A stretch of DNA of 64,000 bases from positions 35,818-99,817 of the forward strand of contig NZ_NBXA01000011.1 in the NCBI RefSeq assembly GCF_003399625.1, written 5' to 3'. Under the pieces are notes generated by a model. It did not search any database and was not told where the DNA came from. It worked only from the letters and a program-made list of their open reading frames with translations. This document shows positions 36,702 to 49,254 of this stretch, in pieces. The number at the start of each line of letters is the position of its first letter. Within the stretch, counting starts at the first letter, position 1. The translations under genes were made by a program, and so were the position numbers. This DNA is from Subtercola boreus (GTDB lineage: Bacteria; Actinomycetota; Actinomycetes; Actinomycetales; Microbacteriaceae).

Positions 36702-36816
36702 CGCCCCGCCACCCCTGACGCCCCGCCACCCCTGACGCCCCGCCACCCCTGACGCCCCGCCCCGCCTGACGCCCCGCTCCGCCTGACGCCCCGCCACGCC
36801 TGACGCCCCGCTCCCG
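36700..36816. repeat. 17-bp tandem repeat, about 6.9 copies
   Basis: Unit GACGCCCCGCCACCCCT begins inside the desulfurase stop codon: three identical copies (36700-36750), then degenerate copies at 36751, 36768 and 36785 and a partial one at 36802. It opens the 313-base gene-free gap 36702-37014, which also holds element B and a GC-rich stretch with a short direct repeat (GGACGGGAAGCGCGG) near 36955-36990; nothing coding is seen in the gap. Confidence 0.9.
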
Positions 36817-36863
36817 GTTCGCCGTCCTCCCGGCCCCGCTCTCGCTCCCACCCGCCACCCTGA

Positions 36864-36927
36864 CAATCGAGTGGGCAGTTCGGGCGCTTCAGCCAGGATC
36901 TCAGGGCCGGAACTGCCCACTCGATCG
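36864..36927. repeat. Inverted repeat related to element A (element B)
   Basis: The left arm CAATCGAGTGGGCAGTTC (36864-36881) and its partner (36910-36927) match except one outer position. The outer sequence equals element A at 25935 with a single G-to-T change and, like it, lies between convergent genes; the 28-base centre differs and pairs poorly. Confidence 0.8.
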
Positions 36928-37014
36928 GCGGTAGGCGGCCGCGGAACGGCGCGGGGCGGGGACGGGAAGCGCGGAGGACGGGAAGCGCGGCGGAGGGGGC
37001 GACGCGGCGGGGGG

Positions 37015-39078
37015 TCAGCGGCGGCGGCGGGTGCCGAAGATGCCGGAGACGACGCTCGTGAGGATCGTGCGCGTCGCCTTCGAGCCCAGCACCTCGGCGA
37101 GGATGTTCGGCTCGGCGCGGGAGGTGGTGCGGGTGCCGGATGCCCGTCGGTTCCGCTCGCGGTCGGCAGCGGCATCCGCTGCCCGGGCCTTCGCCAGGGC
37201 CCGCTCGTAGTCGGCTGAGGCCTTCGCGTCTGCCTTGGCCGCATCGGCCGCGGCCTTCGATGCCGCCTTCTCGGCCGCAGCCTCCTCCTTCGCGGCGAGT
37301 GCAGCCGCCTTCGCGTCGACGACCGCCTGCGCGGCGGCAGCAGCCGCATCCGACGCCGTGTTCAGCTTGGCCGTCAGGATCTCCCGGGCCGACTCCCGGT
37401 CGATGACCGGCCCGTAGACAGGCAGGAGCGGGGATGCGGCGACGGCAGCGTCGATCCGGTCATCCGGGGTCGGAGACATCGACCCCTGCGGCGCCCGGAG
37501 CCGGGTCCAGGCGACGGGGCTGGGGGCGCCGCGCTCGTTCATGACGGTGACGATCGCCTCGCCGGTTGCCAGGTTCTGCAGCACTTCGGCAAGGTCGTAA
37601 CCCGATTTCGGGTAGGTAGACACGGTCGCCCGCAGCGATTTCGCGTCATCGGGGGTGAAGGCACGCAGTTGGTGCTGGATGCGCGACCCGAGCTGGGCGA
37701 GCACATCGCCGGGCACGTCTTTCGGCGTCTGGGTGACGAAGAAGATGCCGACACCCTTCGAACGGATCAGGCGAACCGTCTGCGTGATGGAGGTGATGAA
37801 ATCCTTCGACGCGCCAGAGAAGAGCAGGTGTGCCTCGTCGAAGAAGAAGACCAGTTTCGGCTTGTCGAGGTCGCCGACTTCGGGCAGGTCGTTGTAGAGA
37901 TCCGCCAGCAACCACATCAGGAAGGTGGAGAAGAGGGCAGGTTTGTCGGCGACGCCCGGTACTTCGAGCAGGCTGACGATGCCGCGGCCGTCGGCCGTCG
38001 TGCGGAGGAATTCAGCCGTGTCGATCTCGGTCTCGCCGAAGAACACATCGGCGCCCTGGTCGGCGAAGGTGATGAGCTCGCGGAGGATCACCCCGACGGT
38101 CGCGGGGGAGATGCCGCCGAGGTCGACGAGCTCCTTGCGGCCGTCGTCGCTGGCGAGAAAGCTCAGCACGGCGCGGAGGTCGCTCAGATCGAGGAGGGGG
38201 AGGCCCGCTTGGTCGGCGTAGTGGAAGACGAGGCCGAGGCTCGACTCCTGCGTGTCGTTCAGGCCGAGCACCTTGCTCATGAGGAGGGGTCCGAAGCCGG
38301 CGACGGTCGCGCGAATCGGGATGCCCCGCCCGACGCCGCCCAGGCTGAAGAACTCGGTCGTGGTGGCGACCGGCTGCCAGTCCTGGCCGATCCCTCCGGT
38401 GCGTTCGAGCAGTTTCGCGCTGCTCGCGCCGGCGCTGGCGATTCCCGAGAGGTCGCCCTTGATGTCGGCGGCGAAGACGGGCACGCCAGCGGCCGCGAGC
38501 TGCTCGGCGAGTACCTGCAGCGTCTTGGTCTTGCCGGTTCCGGTCGCGCCGGCGACGAGGCCGTGGCGGTTGGTCATGGCGAGTGGGATGCGCACCTGCA
38601 CGCCGGGCTGCGCGTCGCCGTTGACGAGCGCGCCCATCTCGAGGGCCGGGCCGGTGAACGCGTAGCCGGCGCGGATGGCGTCGACCGCTGCGGGGTCCAG
38701 GGGGCCTGCGGGGGTGGCGGGCGCGGGGCCTGCGGGGCTGGCGGGCGCGGCCGGTGCGAGTGTGGTGGGCGCGGGGGTGGATGTCGCGGGGCTGGATGTC
38801 GCGGGGGTGGATGTCGCGGGGCTGGCGGGTGCGGGGGTGGATGTCGCGGGGCTGGCCGGTGCAGGGGTCTCTGTCACCACGGCCGGAGCGGCTCCGGCGT
38901 TCGCCTCGTCAGCGGCAGGCACGGCAGCGGCAGCGGCGGCTGCGGCATTCGCCTCGGCGGAGGCCTGGGCATCCTGAGCCCGCTTCAGCGCAGCCTCGGC
39001 CGCCTGCTGCGCCCTGCGGGCGGCTTCGACCGCGGCGGCGGCCTCCTCTTGGGCGATTCGGAGCGCGTCGTCGGTCAT
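37015..39078 (-). CDS. HerA-like ATPase, DUF853 family
   Basis: A 687-residue P-loop ATPase. Walker A is GATGTGKTKTLQVL near residue 180 and Walker B is KLVFFFDEAHLLF; FFVTQTPKDVPGDVLAQLGSRIQHQLRAFTPDD is typical of DUF853 helicase-HerA-like proteins. An Ala-rich coiled coil (about 1-50) and an A/P/S/T repeat linker (about 65-125) precede the core; the C-terminus is another Ala/Lys coiled coil ending in GTRRRR. Role unknown, perhaps DNA translocation. Start ATG 39078 with TAAGCT six bases upstream. Confidence 0.88.
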   Translation of the reverse strand: MTDDALRIAQEEAAAAVEAARRAQQAAEAALKRAQDAQASAEANAAAAAAAAVPAADEANAGAAPAVVTETPAPASPATSTPAPASPATSTPATSSPATSTPAPTTLAPAAPASPAGPAPATPAGPLDPAAVDAIRAGYAFTGPALEMGALVNGDAQPGVQVRIPLAMTNRHGLVAGATGTGKTKTLQVLAEQLAAAGVPVFAADIKGDLSGIASAGASSAKLLERTGGIGQDWQPVATTTEFFSLGGVGRGIPIRATVAGFGPLLMSKVLGLNDTQESSLGLVFHYADQAGLPLLDLSDLRAVLSFLASDDGRKELVDLGGISPATVGVILRELITFADQGADVFFGETEIDTAEFLRTTADGRGIVSLLEVPGVADKPALFSTFLMWLLADLYNDLPEVGDLDKPKLVFFFDEAHLLFSGASKDFITSITQTVRLIRSKGVGIFFVTQTPKDVPGDVLAQLGSRIQHQLRAFTPDDAKSLRATVSTYPKSGYDLAEVLQNLATGEAIVTVMNERGAPSPVAWTRLRAPQGSMSPTPDDRIDAAVAASPLLPVYGPVIDRESAREILTAKLNTASDAAAAAAQAVVDAKAAALAAKEEAAAEKAASKAAADAAKADAKASADYERALAKARAADAAADRERNRRASGTRTTSRAEPNILAEVLGSKATRTILTSVVSGIFGTRRRR

Positions 39079-39084
39079 TCCGCC

Positions 39085-39090
39085 AGCTTA
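39085..39090 (-). promoter_or_regulatory. -10 hexamer TAAGCT, leaderless type
   Basis: On the minus strand TAAGCT ends six bases before the DUF853 ATG (39078). Confidence 0.45.
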
Positions 39091-39150
39091 GATCGGCCAG
39101 GCTTCACCGAGAAGAGTGTGGCGGCGCGGCGTCTGGCCAGAAACCCCGCG

Positions 39151-40236
39151 TCAGAGCGCGAGCGTCGTCAGAATGGCCCGGTGATCGCTGGCTCCGGCCG
39201 AGAAGGTGGTGTTCGAGGTGGCCGTCATCCCCCGCTGGAAGAGATGGTCGAGCCGCGTGACGGGAAGGTTCGACGGCCACGTGTTGCCGAACATCCCGCC
39301 GGTCTGATTGGGCTCGGAGAGCTGACTGTCGATCCCGCCGAGCGAACGGTCGGTGGATGCCGCGTTGAAGTCGCCCACGGCGATGACCCGCTCGTTCTCG
39401 TCGTTCGGCAGCGTGTCGGCCAGGGCCGTGAGCATCGAGTCGCGCGCTGAGACATCGCCGGGCCGGGCCGAGGCGGCGTGGATCACATAGATGCTCACGA
39501 GCCCCTGCGGCGTCTCGAGGTCGGCAGCGAGGGCCCGGTTCCAGCCGAGCCCGAGCGTGAGGGGCTGCGCGTTCACGACGGGGTAGGTGCTCCAGAGCCC
39601 GACTGTGCCGACCCCGTAGGAGTACGGATACTGGGAGGCAAGGGAGGCTGAGATGGTGTCGAAGTCGTCGGAGGTCATCTCCTCGAGTGCGATCACGTCG
39701 GCTCCGGTGGCGGCGAGGGCACGCGCTGAGATGTCTCCCGTTCCGGAGGACGCCTCGATGTTCTGGCTGGCCACGGTGAGTCGACCTGTGGCGCCTGCGG
39801 CTGTTGCAGCTGCTGCGGGCGTCTGGGCGTCAGCCGGCAGCGGCAGGATGCCAGGACCGAACAGCAGCGCCCAGATGACGACGGGCACGAGAACTCCGAC
39901 AAGCGCGCGGCGGTAGCGGGTGACCAGGGCGAGCACCGCCAGCACCGGGATGAAGAGGCCGAACCACGGGGCGACACTGTCGACGAGCAGGCCGACACCC
40001 GCGACATCCGGGATCGCGCGGTGGAACAGCAGCACCGCGCTGAGGAGCACGGAGAACACGACCACGCACGCGGCCAGCACGGGGCGGCGGTGGGCGCGGC
40101 GACCGTGCCAACCGGGGCCGGTGCCGGCCCGGGCAGACCCGCCGAGGCGTGCGCCCACCGGGGCCGTGCCGGTTCTGCCGACGGTGGCGGCCCGGTCGCG
40201 GGGAGGTGAGGAGATAAGGGACATCTGACTCATCAT
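39151..40236 (-). CDS. Membrane-anchored endonuclease/exonuclease/phosphatase-family protein
   Basis: 361 residues: a basic N-terminus, three membrane helices (about 58-78, 84-105 and 111-130; [20 protein letters not shown]) and an extracytoplasmic EEP-fold domain with [49 protein letters not shown] and a terminal [10 protein letters not shown]. These carry the metal-binding Asn/Glu, the GDFN Asp-Asn pair and the final Asp-His. Targets could be lipid, nucleotide or sugar phosphates outside the cell. The start is the first ATG of a pair (40236); the upstream in-frame extension is unlikely. Confidence 0.85.
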   Translation of the reverse strand: MMSQMSLISSPPRDRAATVGRTGTAPVGARLGGSARAGTGPGWHGRRAHRRPVLAACVVVFSVLLSAVLLFHRAIPDVAGVGLLVDSVAPWFGLFIPVLAVLALVTRYRRALVGVLVPVVIWALLFGPGILPLPADAQTPAAAATAAGATGRLTVASQNIEASSGTGDISARALAATGADVIALEEMTSDDFDTISASLASQYPYSYGVGTVGLWSTYPVVNAQPLTLGLGWNRALAADLETPQGLVSIYVIHAASARPGDVSARDSMLTALADTLPNDENERVIAVGDFNAASTDRSLGGIDSQLSEPNQTGGMFGNTWPSNLPVTRLDHLFQRGMTATSNTTFSAGASDHRAILTTLAL

Positions 40237-40341
40237 CGCCGAACAGTCTGGGCGGATCGTGTCAGAGTCCTCCACAACCCCATCGTGTCGCGAGTTCTGC
40301 ACAGATGTGGGCAACCCCCGACCGGCGTCGGTGGCGGCACC

Positions 40342-40347
40342 TACACT
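40342..40347 (+). promoter_or_regulatory. -10 hexamer TACACT of leaderless mnmA
   Basis: TACACT ends six bases before the mnmA ATG (40354); no ribosome site is present. Confidence 0.5.
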
Positions 40348-40353
40348 TTAAAC

Positions 40354-41481
40354 ATGAAGGTTCTGGCAGCAATGAGTGGCGGCGTCGATTCCGCGGTGGC
40401 CGCGGCACGCGCGGTGGAGGCGGGGCACGACGTCGTGGGTGTGCACCTGGCGCTGAGCCGGATGCCCGGCACCCTCCGAACCGGCAGCAGGGGGTGCTGC
40501 ACCATCGAAGACTCCTCCGACGCCCAGCGGGCCGCGAACATCATCGGCATCCCCTATTACGTGTGGGATTTCTCCGAACGGTTCAAACTCGACGTGGTCG
40601 ACGACTTCATCGCCGAATACGAAGCGGGCCGCACGCCGAACCCGTGCATGCGCTGCAACGAGCGCATCAAGTTCGCGGCGCTGCTCGAGAAGGCGCTCGA
40701 CCTCGGTTTCGATGCAGTCGCCACCGGCCACTATGCGACGATCCTGACCGATGCCGACGGCAACCGGGAGTTGCACCGGGCGAGCGCCTGGGCGAAAGAC
40801 CAGAGCTACGTGCTGGGCGTGCTGACCGCCGAGCAACTCGCGCACTCGATGTTCCCGCTCGGCGCAACACCGTCGAAGGCGCTTGTTCGTGCTGAGGCGG
40901 CCGAACGCGGTTTCAGTGTGGCGAACAAGCCCGACAGTCATGACATCTGCTTCATCCCCGACGGTGACACCCGCGGCTGGCTCGCCGACAGGGTCGGAAC
41001 CCAGCCGGGAGGCGAGATCGTCGAACGCGACGGCACCGTGGTGGGCACCCACGACGGTGCCCGCGGGTTCACGGTCGGCCAGCGGCGGGGCCTGCACCTC
41101 GGCAGCCTGGCCGAAGACGGGCGGCGACGATTCGTGCTCGAGGTGAAGCCGGCGACGAACACGGTGGTGGTCGGTCCGAAGGAGGCGCTGGCCATCGGTG
41201 AGATCGCCGGGTCGCGGTACACCTGGGCAGGGCTCGCCCCCGAGCATCCCGAGATCGCGTTCGAATGCGAGGTGCAGATCCGCGCCCACGCCGACCCCGT
41301 GCCCGCGACGGCGGAGGTCCGGGTGGCATCCGACGGTGCGCGGGAGCTGGTCATCCGCCCGCACGAACCGCTGGTGGGCGTCTCCCCGGGGCAGACCGCG
41401 GTGGTCTACATCGGCACCCGGGTGCTCGGGCAGACCACGATCGACCGCACCGTGAGCGCCGTACCGGTGGGCGCAGCCTGA
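40354..41481 (+). CDS. mnmA: tRNA-specific 2-thiouridylase
   Basis: A 375-residue enzyme thiolating U34 of Lys, Glu and Gln tRNAs. The PP-loop is [14 protein letters not shown] (residues 6-19). The two catalytic cysteines lie in [14 protein letters not shown] and [11 protein letters not shown], and the ATP/tRNA segments ATGHYATI and [11 protein letters not shown] are present, then the C-terminal beta-barrels. The start is ATG 40354 because family homology begins at [10 protein letters not shown] and TACACT lies six bases upstream. It is followed by ligA after three bases. The sulfur donor is probably the desulfurase at 35451. Confidence 0.96.
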   Translation: MKVLAAMSGGVDSAVAAARAVEAGHDVVGVHLALSRMPGTLRTGSRGCCTIEDSSDAQRAANIIGIPYYVWDFSERFKLDVVDDFIAEYEAGRTPNPCMRCNERIKFAALLEKALDLGFDAVATGHYATILTDADGNRELHRASAWAKDQSYVLGVLTAEQLAHSMFPLGATPSKALVRAEAAERGFSVANKPDSHDICFIPDGDTRGWLADRVGTQPGGEIVERDGTVVGTHDGARGFTVGQRRGLHLGSLAEDGRRRFVLEVKPATNTVVVGPKEALAIGEIAGSRYTWAGLAPEHPEIAFECEVQIRAHADPVPATAEVRVASDGARELVIRPHEPLVGVSPGQTAVVYIGTRVLGQTTIDRTVSAVPVGAA

Positions 41482-43833
<2,352 letters not shown>

Positions 43834-43887
43834 AATCGATTGGTTGTCCAGCCCGCGATCCGGCGGGCAGAAGCATTACGGAGTCGC

Positions 43888-44253
43888 ATGTCATCTGAAA
43901 CACCCCCGACCGTCAGCACGAGCGCCAACAGCCGCCCGGCCGGCTCGGGTACGCCCGGTGAGATCACGACCGACCAGGTGGCTCACCTCGCGGGCCTGGC
44001 CCGCATCAACCTGTCGCCCGAGGAGATCACCAAGCTCACGGGAGAACTCGTCGCCATTGTCGAGAACGTTGCCAAGGTGACGGAGGTCGCGACGCCCGAC
44101 GTGCCTGCGACGAGCCACCCGATCCCGCTCTCGAACGTCTACCGTCCCGACGTCGTCGGCGAGACGCTGACCCAGGAGCAGGCGCTCTCCGGTGCCCCCG
44201 ACCATGACGGCAGCCGCTTCCGGGTGTCCGCGATCCTGGGAGAAGAGCAGTGA
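43888..44253 (+). CDS. gatC: Asp/Glu-tRNA amidotransferase subunit C
   Basis: A 121-residue GatC. After about 28 low-complexity residues ([18 protein letters not shown]), the core reads [36 protein letters not shown] and [18 protein letters not shown], the family signature; it wraps around GatA and GatB. ATG 43888 is chosen over the upstream in-frame GTG because TTACGGAG precedes it. TAGAAT overlapping the ligA stop (43832-43837) is a candidate -10. It shares GTGA with gatA. Confidence 0.95.
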   Translation: MSSETPPTVSTSANSRPAGSGTPGEITTDQVAHLAGLARINLSPEEITKLTGELVAIVENVAKVTEVATPDVPATSHPIPLSNVYRPDVVGETLTQEQALSGAPDHDGSRFRVSAILGEEQ

Positions 44254-45815
44254 GCCCCGAAGCAACCCGCCAGCACGACCTGACCCGCCTGAGTGCGGCC
44301 GACCTCGCGTCGACACTCGCCAGCCGTGAGGTGTCGAGCCTCGAGGTGACGGAAGCCCACCTCGACCGCATCCACGCCGTCGACGGTGACGTGCGCGCGT
44401 TCCTCCACGTTGCCGCGGAGGGCGCTCGCGCCGCCGCACGTGCCGTCGACGCCCGCCGCGCAGCGGGCGAGACTCTCGGCGCGCTGGCCGGCGTTCCGAT
44501 CGCGATCAAAGACGTTCTCTGCACCCTCGACATGCCGTCGACGGCGGGGTCGAGGATCCTCCAGGGCTGGGTTCCGCCCTACGACGCGACCGTCGTGCGA
44601 AAGCTCCGTGACGCCGATCTGATTCCACTCGGCAAGACGAACATGGACGAGTTCGCGATGGGCTCCTCGACCGAGCATTCTGCCTACGGTCCGACCCATA
44701 ACCCGTGGGACCTCGACCGCATCCCCGGCGGCTCGGGTGGGGGTTCGGCCGCGGCCGTGGCCGCCTTCGAAGCGCCTCTCGCGCTCGGCAGCGACACGGG
44801 CGGCTCGATTCGCCAGCCCGCCGCCGTGACCGGCTCCGTCGGAATGAAACCCACCTACGGCGGCGTCTCCCGCTACGGCGCCATCGCGCTCGCCTCGAGT
44901 CTCGACCAGGTCGGGCCGGTCAGCCGCACCGTGCTCGACGCAGCCCTCCTGCACGACGTGATCGGCGGGCACGACCCGCGGGACTCGACCAGCCTGAAGG
45001 ACACCTGGCCGAGCTTCGCGGCCGCCGCCCGCGCCGGGCAGCAGAACCTGAGCCTCAAGGGCCTGAAAGTCGGCGTGGTCACCGAGCTCGGCGGCGACGG
45101 CTTTCAGGCTGGCGTGACCCAGCGCTTCCAGGAAGCACTTGAACTGCTCACCTCGGCCGGCGCGGAGGTCGTGGAGGTCAGCACCCCGAGCTTCGAGTAC
45201 GCGATCGCGGCGTACTACCTGATCCTCCCGGCCGAGGCCTCGTCGAACCTCGCGAAGTTCGACTCCGTGCGGTTCGGCCTGCGCGTCAACCCGACCGGCG
45301 GAGGCACGGTCGAAGACGTCATGTCGGCCACCCGCGAAGCCGGTTTCGGCCCCGAGGTGAAGAGGCGCATCATCCTCGGTACGTACGCCCTCAGCGCCGG
45401 GTACTACGACGCTTACTACGGCAGCGCGCAGAAGGTGCGTACGCTCATCCAGCGCGACTTCGCCCGGGTGTTCGCCGACGTCGATGTGCTGGTCAGCCCG
45501 AGCGCGCCCACCACCGCCTTCAAGCTCGGCGAGAAGCTCGACGACCCGCTGTCGATGTATCTCAACGACCTCACCACGATCCCGGCAAACCTCGCGGGTG
45601 TACCGGGAATCAGCCTCCCCGTGGGGCTCGCTCCCGAAGACGGGCTGCCGGTGGGCATCCAGTTCATGGCACCGGCCCGCGCCGACGCCCGGCTCTACTC
45701 GGTGGGGGCGACGCTCGAAGCGCTGCTCGAAGACCGCTGGGGGCACACGCTCCTGAGCCAGGCTCCGGATCTCGCCCCGCAGGAAATGTTCGCCTCTGAA
45801 GAAGGTGCAGTCTGA
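44250..45815 (+). CDS. gatA: Asp/Glu-tRNA amidotransferase subunit A
   Basis: A 521-residue amidase-signature enzyme that releases ammonia from glutamine for transamidation. The catalytic triad is in place: Lys in [13 protein letters not shown], cis-Ser in [19 protein letters not shown] and nucleophile Ser in [15 protein letters not shown]. Present with GatB and GatC in the conserved order C-A-B, it makes Gln-tRNA(Gln) or Asn-tRNA(Asn) from misacylated precursors. The GTG start overlaps the gatC stop, and its own stop overlaps the gatB ATG (TGATG). Confidence 0.97.
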   Translation: MSPEATRQHDLTRLSAADLASTLASREVSSLEVTEAHLDRIHAVDGDVRAFLHVAAEGARAAARAVDARRAAGETLGALAGVPIAIKDVLCTLDMPSTAGSRILQGWVPPYDATVVRKLRDADLIPLGKTNMDEFAMGSSTEHSAYGPTHNPWDLDRIPGGSGGGSAAAVAAFEAPLALGSDTGGSIRQPAAVTGSVGMKPTYGGVSRYGAIALASSLDQVGPVSRTVLDAALLHDVIGGHDPRDSTSLKDTWPSFAAAARAGQQNLSLKGLKVGVVTELGGDGFQAGVTQRFQEALELLTSAGAEVVEVSTPSFEYAIAAYYLILPAEASSNLAKFDSVRFGLRVNPTGGGTVEDVMSATREAGFGPEVKRRIILGTYALSAGYYDAYYGSAQKVRTLIQRDFARVFADVDVLVSPSAPTTAFKLGEKLDDPLSMYLNDLTTIPANLAGVPGISLPVGLAPEDGLPVGIQFMAPARADARLYSVGATLEALLEDRWGHTLLSQAPDLAPQEMFASEEGAV

Positions 45816-47329
45816 TGAACAAGGCCGAATTGATGGACTACGACAGGGCGCTCGAACTCTTCGAGCCGGTTCTCGGGTTCGAGGTGCATGTCGAGCTCAA
45901 CACGAAGACCAAGATGTTCTCCGATGCGCCGAACTTCTTCGGCGGTGAGCCGAACACCAACGTCACCCCGGTGGACCTCGGTCTGCCGGGCTCCCTCCCG
46001 GTGGTGAACGAGCAGGCCGTGAAGTACTCGATCAGCCTCGGGCTTGCCCTCGGCTGCTCGATCGCGCCCTCGTCGCGCTTCGCACGCAAGAACTACTTCT
46101 ACCCCGACCTCGCGAAGAACTACCAGATCTCCCAGTTCGACGAACCCATCGCCTTCGGTGGCTCTGTGGAGGTCGAGCTGCCCGACGGCAGACTCTTCAC
46201 CGTGCCGATCGAGCGCGCCCACATGGAGGAGGATGCCGGCAAGCTCACGCACGTCGGCGGGGCCACGGGCCGCATCCAGGGCGCGGAATACTCACTCGTC
46301 GACTACAACCGCGCCGGTGTTCCCCTCGTCGAGATCGTCACCGACATCATCTACGGCGCGGAGTACGACGCGCCCGAGCTGGCGAAAGCGTATGTCTCGA
46401 CCATCCGGGACATCGTGGTGTCGCTCGGCATCTCCGACGCGAAGATGGAACGCGGCAACCTGCGGTGCGACGCGAACATCTCGCTTCGCCGCCGCACCGC
46501 TCCGGGTGAACCCCCCGCGAAGCTCGGCACCCGCACCGAGACGAAGAACGTCAACTCGCTGCGTTCGGTCGAGCGCGCCATCCGTTACGAGATCCAGCGC
46601 CAGGCCGCGATTCTCGAGGGCGGCGGAACGATCATCCAGGAGACCCGGCACTGGCACGAGGACACGGGCCAGACCTCGGCGGGCCGGCCGAAGAGCGATG
46701 CCGACGATTACCGCTACTTCCCTGAACCCGACCTCCTGCCGGTCGAGCCGTCGGCCGAGCTGATCGAGGAGCTCCGTGCCGCGCTGCCCGAGGCGCCGGC
46801 CATCCGGCGTCGCCGGCTGAAGGCGGACTGGGGTTTCACCGACCTCGAGTTCCAGGACGTCGTGAACTCGGGCCTGCTGAACGAGATCATCGAGACCACG
46901 GCGGCCGGCGCATCCGCGCAGTCCGCCCGCAAGTGGTGGACCGGGGAGATCGCGCGCGTCGCGAACGCCCGCGGGGTGGATGCGTCGACCCTCGTCTCGC
47001 CACTGCATGTCTCTGAGCTGGTCGCTCTGGTCGACGCCGGTACCCTCACCGACCGGCTCGCCCGGCAGGTGCTCGAGGGCGTCATCGAAGGCGAAGGTAC
47101 TCCCGATGAGGTGGTGGCGAGCCGCGGGCTTGCCGTGGTCTCCGACGACGGGGCACTCATTGCCGCCATCGACGATGCGCTCGCTTCGCAGCCCGACGTG
47201 CTTGCCAAGATCCGCGACGGCAAGGTGCAGGCCGCCGGTGCCGTGATCGGTGCGGTGATGAAGGCGATGAAGGGCCAGGCCGATGCGGCGCGCGTGCGCG
47301 AATTGGTGCTGGAGCGCGCGAACGCCTGA
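45815..47329 (+). CDS. gatB: Asp/Glu-tRNA amidotransferase subunit B
   Basis: A 504-residue GatB, the kinase/transamidase subunit that phosphorylates the misacylated Glu or Asp and transfers ammonia. Features include [78 protein letters not shown], and [10 protein letters not shown], then the helical and YqeY-like tail domains. The start is ATG 45815. It ends the mnmA-ligA-gatCAB run and is followed by a pair of hairpins. Confidence 0.97.
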   Translation: MNKAELMDYDRALELFEPVLGFEVHVELNTKTKMFSDAPNFFGGEPNTNVTPVDLGLPGSLPVVNEQAVKYSISLGLALGCSIAPSSRFARKNYFYPDLAKNYQISQFDEPIAFGGSVEVELPDGRLFTVPIERAHMEEDAGKLTHVGGATGRIQGAEYSLVDYNRAGVPLVEIVTDIIYGAEYDAPELAKAYVSTIRDIVVSLGISDAKMERGNLRCDANISLRRRTAPGEPPAKLGTRTETKNVNSLRSVERAIRYEIQRQAAILEGGGTIIQETRHWHEDTGQTSAGRPKSDADDYRYFPEPDLLPVEPSAELIEELRAALPEAPAIRRRRLKADWGFTDLEFQDVVNSGLLNEIIETTAAGASAQSARKWWTGEIARVANARGVDASTLVSPLHVSELVALVDAGTLTDRLARQVLEGVIEGEGTPDEVVASRGLAVVSDDGALIAAIDDALASQPDVLAKIRDGKVQAAGAVIGAVMKAMKGQADAARVRELVLERANA

Positions 47330-47386
47330 CCCCCGCCCCTGCCGTGCGTATATGAGGACCACGTGGGCGTTGCGTCCAAGTGCGAC

Positions 47387-47412
47387 GTAACGGATCTGTC
47401 ATCCTCCGTTAC
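47387..47412. terminator. GTAACGGA inverted repeat after gatB
   Basis: GTAACGGA (47387-47394) and TCCGTTAC (47405-47412) enclose a ten-base loop, about 57 bases after the gatB stop. It may act with the next hairpin. Confidence 0.45.
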
Positions 47413-47414
47413 GC

Positions 47415-47445
47415 ACGTCGGGCCCGCATACCGTGGGCCCGACGT
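47415..47445. terminator. 11-bp GC-rich hairpin between gatB and DUF1345 gene
   Basis: ACGTCGGGCCC (47415-47425) pairs perfectly with GGGCCCGACGT (47435-47445), nine-base loop, between convergent genes. No T-run; likely a bidirectional stop. Confidence 0.6.
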
Positions 47446-47473
47446 CAGCCGCCAGGTGATCGAGCCACGCAGG

Positions 47474-48133
47474 TCAGCCCGCGAGGCCCGCGACCAGGTT
47501 GATCGTCGCCGCCAGGATGACCGCCCCGAACACGTACGCCAGGAGTGCGTGTCGGAGTGCCGTCGAACGGAAGTCGCTCGTCTGGAAGCTCGTATCGGAC
47601 ACCTGGTAGGTCATGCCGATGGTGAACGCGATGTAGGCGAAGTCGCTGTAGCGCGGCGGCTCCTTCTGGTTGAAGTCGACCCCGCCATCCGGCCCGCGGT
47701 AGTACAGCGAGGCATACCGCAGCATGAACAGGGTGTGCACGAGCACCCAGGAGAGCGTGAGACTCAGCACGGCCAGCGCTCCGACCCCGAAACGTTCAAG
47801 CCCGCGGGAGTCGGATGAGCCGAGCAGCACGATGACGACGGCCGCGATACTCGCGAGACTCGCCAGCAGGAGGAGCAGCTCGCTCACTCCCCGAGACGGG
47901 TCCTCGCGGGTGGCATGCTTCGCCGTCTGTTCCGGATCCCGGCCGTGCGTGTGCACGGCGACGACGGAGATGTAGACAGCTGCCGCGAAGATCCACCCCA
48001 CCACGGCTGCGCCTGTCCAATATCCCAACAGACCGCAGAGCAGCGCCGCGACGAGGCCTACGACGAACATCGCCACGACGCGGGCGGCGGAACGGTGCAT
48101 CAGCGGAATCGCAGCCGGTCGGGAAGTGGTCAT
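47474..48133 (-). CDS. DUF1345 membrane protein
   Basis: A 219-residue protein with about five membrane helices (for example AARVVAMFVVGLVAALLCGLLG and GVSELLLLLASLASIAAVVIVLL). The family signature is in the C-terminal half: LHTLFMLRYASLYYRG-type sequence (VLVHTLFMLRYASLYYRG), PPRYSDFAYIAFTIGMTYQVSDT, and a final RHALLAYVFGAVILAATINLV. Function unknown. ATG 48133 is the first start that leaves a short cytosolic N-terminus; a longer in-frame version to 48292 would run into the SDR gene's 3' end. Confidence 0.85.
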   Translation of the reverse strand: MTTSRPAAIPLMHRSAARVVAMFVVGLVAALLCGLLGYWTGAAVVGWIFAAAVYISVVAVHTHGRDPEQTAKHATREDPSRGVSELLLLLASLASIAAVVIVLLGSSDSRGLERFGVGALAVLSLTLSWVLVHTLFMLRYASLYYRGPDGGVDFNQKEPPRYSDFAYIAFTIGMTYQVSDTSFQTSDFRSTALRHALLAYVFGAVILAATINLVAGLAG

Positions 48134-48243
48134 GAGGGGAATCCTGCCACGTCGACCGCCGGAGGATGCCCAGCCGGGCACCCGAGTCGCCGTGAGCTCC
48201 CTGGCGAAGGGTGCCGGGTCGGTGAGCCTTCTGCCAGAAAGCC

Positions 48244-49254
48244 TCAGTCGGTGGGGAAGCTCACTCCGGTGAGTTCCTCGGAGCGCGACCACAGATGGCG
48301 TGCCGCAGACTCCTTCTCGGCGCGTTTCGCGAAGTGCGCGAAGCCGGGTGTGCCCGTCAACTCGAGGAACCCGGACGGCCCGTAGTAGTCGCCGTTCAGG
48401 GCGTGCGGTGTGGTTGCGGCGAAGAGCTCGGGCAGTGCGCCCTCGGCGGCCGACTGCGACAGGCCGGGGAACGATATCGCCCGCTGCGAGCCTGGGCGCG
48501 GTTTCGCGCGACCGAGGTTCGGCCCCGACGACTGGAGGTTCGTGCGGCTGAAGCCCGGGTGGGCGGCCAAACTGGTGATCTCCCAGCCGAGTTCCCGGCT
48601 TCGCCGACCCAGCTCTTTGGCGAACATCAGGTTCGCGAGCTTCGACTGACCGTACGCAGTCCAGGCGTTGTAGCGCCGTTCGCGCTGCAGATCCTCGAAG
48701 TCGAGGCGCCCGATCCAGTGCACGATACTCGACATCGTGACGACGCGCGGTTCGTCTGCGGCCAGGAGAGCGGGCATCAGCCTCCCCGTGAGCGCGAAGT
48801 GGCCGAGATGGTTGGTTCCGAACTGCAGTTCGAAGCCGTCGTCTGTGAGGGTGCGCCTGGGCACGGCCATCACCCCGGCGTTGTTGAACAGCAGGTCGAG
48901 TGGATGCCCGGAGGAGATCACGTCGTCGGCGAGCCGGGCCACCGACGAGAGGTTCGCCAGGTCGAGCGAGGCGAGGTGGACCTCGCCTCCTGCTCGGTCG
49001 CCGCGTGCATCGGCGCCCCGTGCATCCGATGCTGCAGCGAGGCGTTCGCGGAGCCGCGCGAGCGCCTCCTGGCCCTTCTCGGGGGAGCGTGCCGTGATCG
49101 TCACGTGGGCGCCGGCGGCACTCAGTCGGGCGGCCGTCTCGAACCCCAGCCCCGAATTGCCACCGGTGACGAGGGCCCGCCGACCGTTGAGGTCGGGCAG
49201 GTCGATGTCATGGCGGCGAGGCCGGGGAGGTGGAGTCGGGTCGTGGCTGGTCAC
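48244..49254 (-). CDS. Short-chain dehydrogenase/reductase
   Basis: A 336-residue SDR resembling retinol-dehydrogenase or WW-domain-oxidoreductase-like enzymes. The cofactor motif is TGGNSGLGFETA (near residue 30), NNAG follows in LDLLFNNAGVMAVP, and the active site is Ser in VVTMSSIVHW with YGQSK (Tyr and Lys). An Arg/Ala/Asp-rich insert (LAAASDARGADARGDRAG) lies before strand 3. The substrate is unknown. The start is GTG 49254, overlapping the stop of the DinB-like gene by four bases, so the two are co-translated. Confidence 0.9.
   Translation of the reverse strand: MTSHDPTPPPRPRRHDIDLPDLNGRRALVTGGNSGLGFETAARLSAAGAHVTITARSPEKGQEALARLRERLAAASDARGADARGDRAGGEVHLASLDLANLSSVARLADDVISSGHPLDLLFNNAGVMAVPRRTLTDDGFELQFGTNHLGHFALTGRLMPALLAADEPRVVTMSSIVHWIGRLDFEDLQRERRYNAWTAYGQSKLANLMFAKELGRRSRELGWEITSLAAHPGFSRTNLQSSGPNLGRAKPRPGSQRAISFPGLSQSAAEGALPELFAATTPHALNGDYYGPSGFLELTGTPGFAHFAKRAEKESAARHLWSRSEELTGVSFPTD

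Noticed and set aside
36700..36816. Possible CRISPR array
   Set aside because: Units are contiguous with no spacers, and no cas genes are present.
47330..47473. tRNA gene in the gap after gatB
   Set aside because: The two hairpins do not form a cloverleaf and no TTC-type T-loop or acceptor stem is present.
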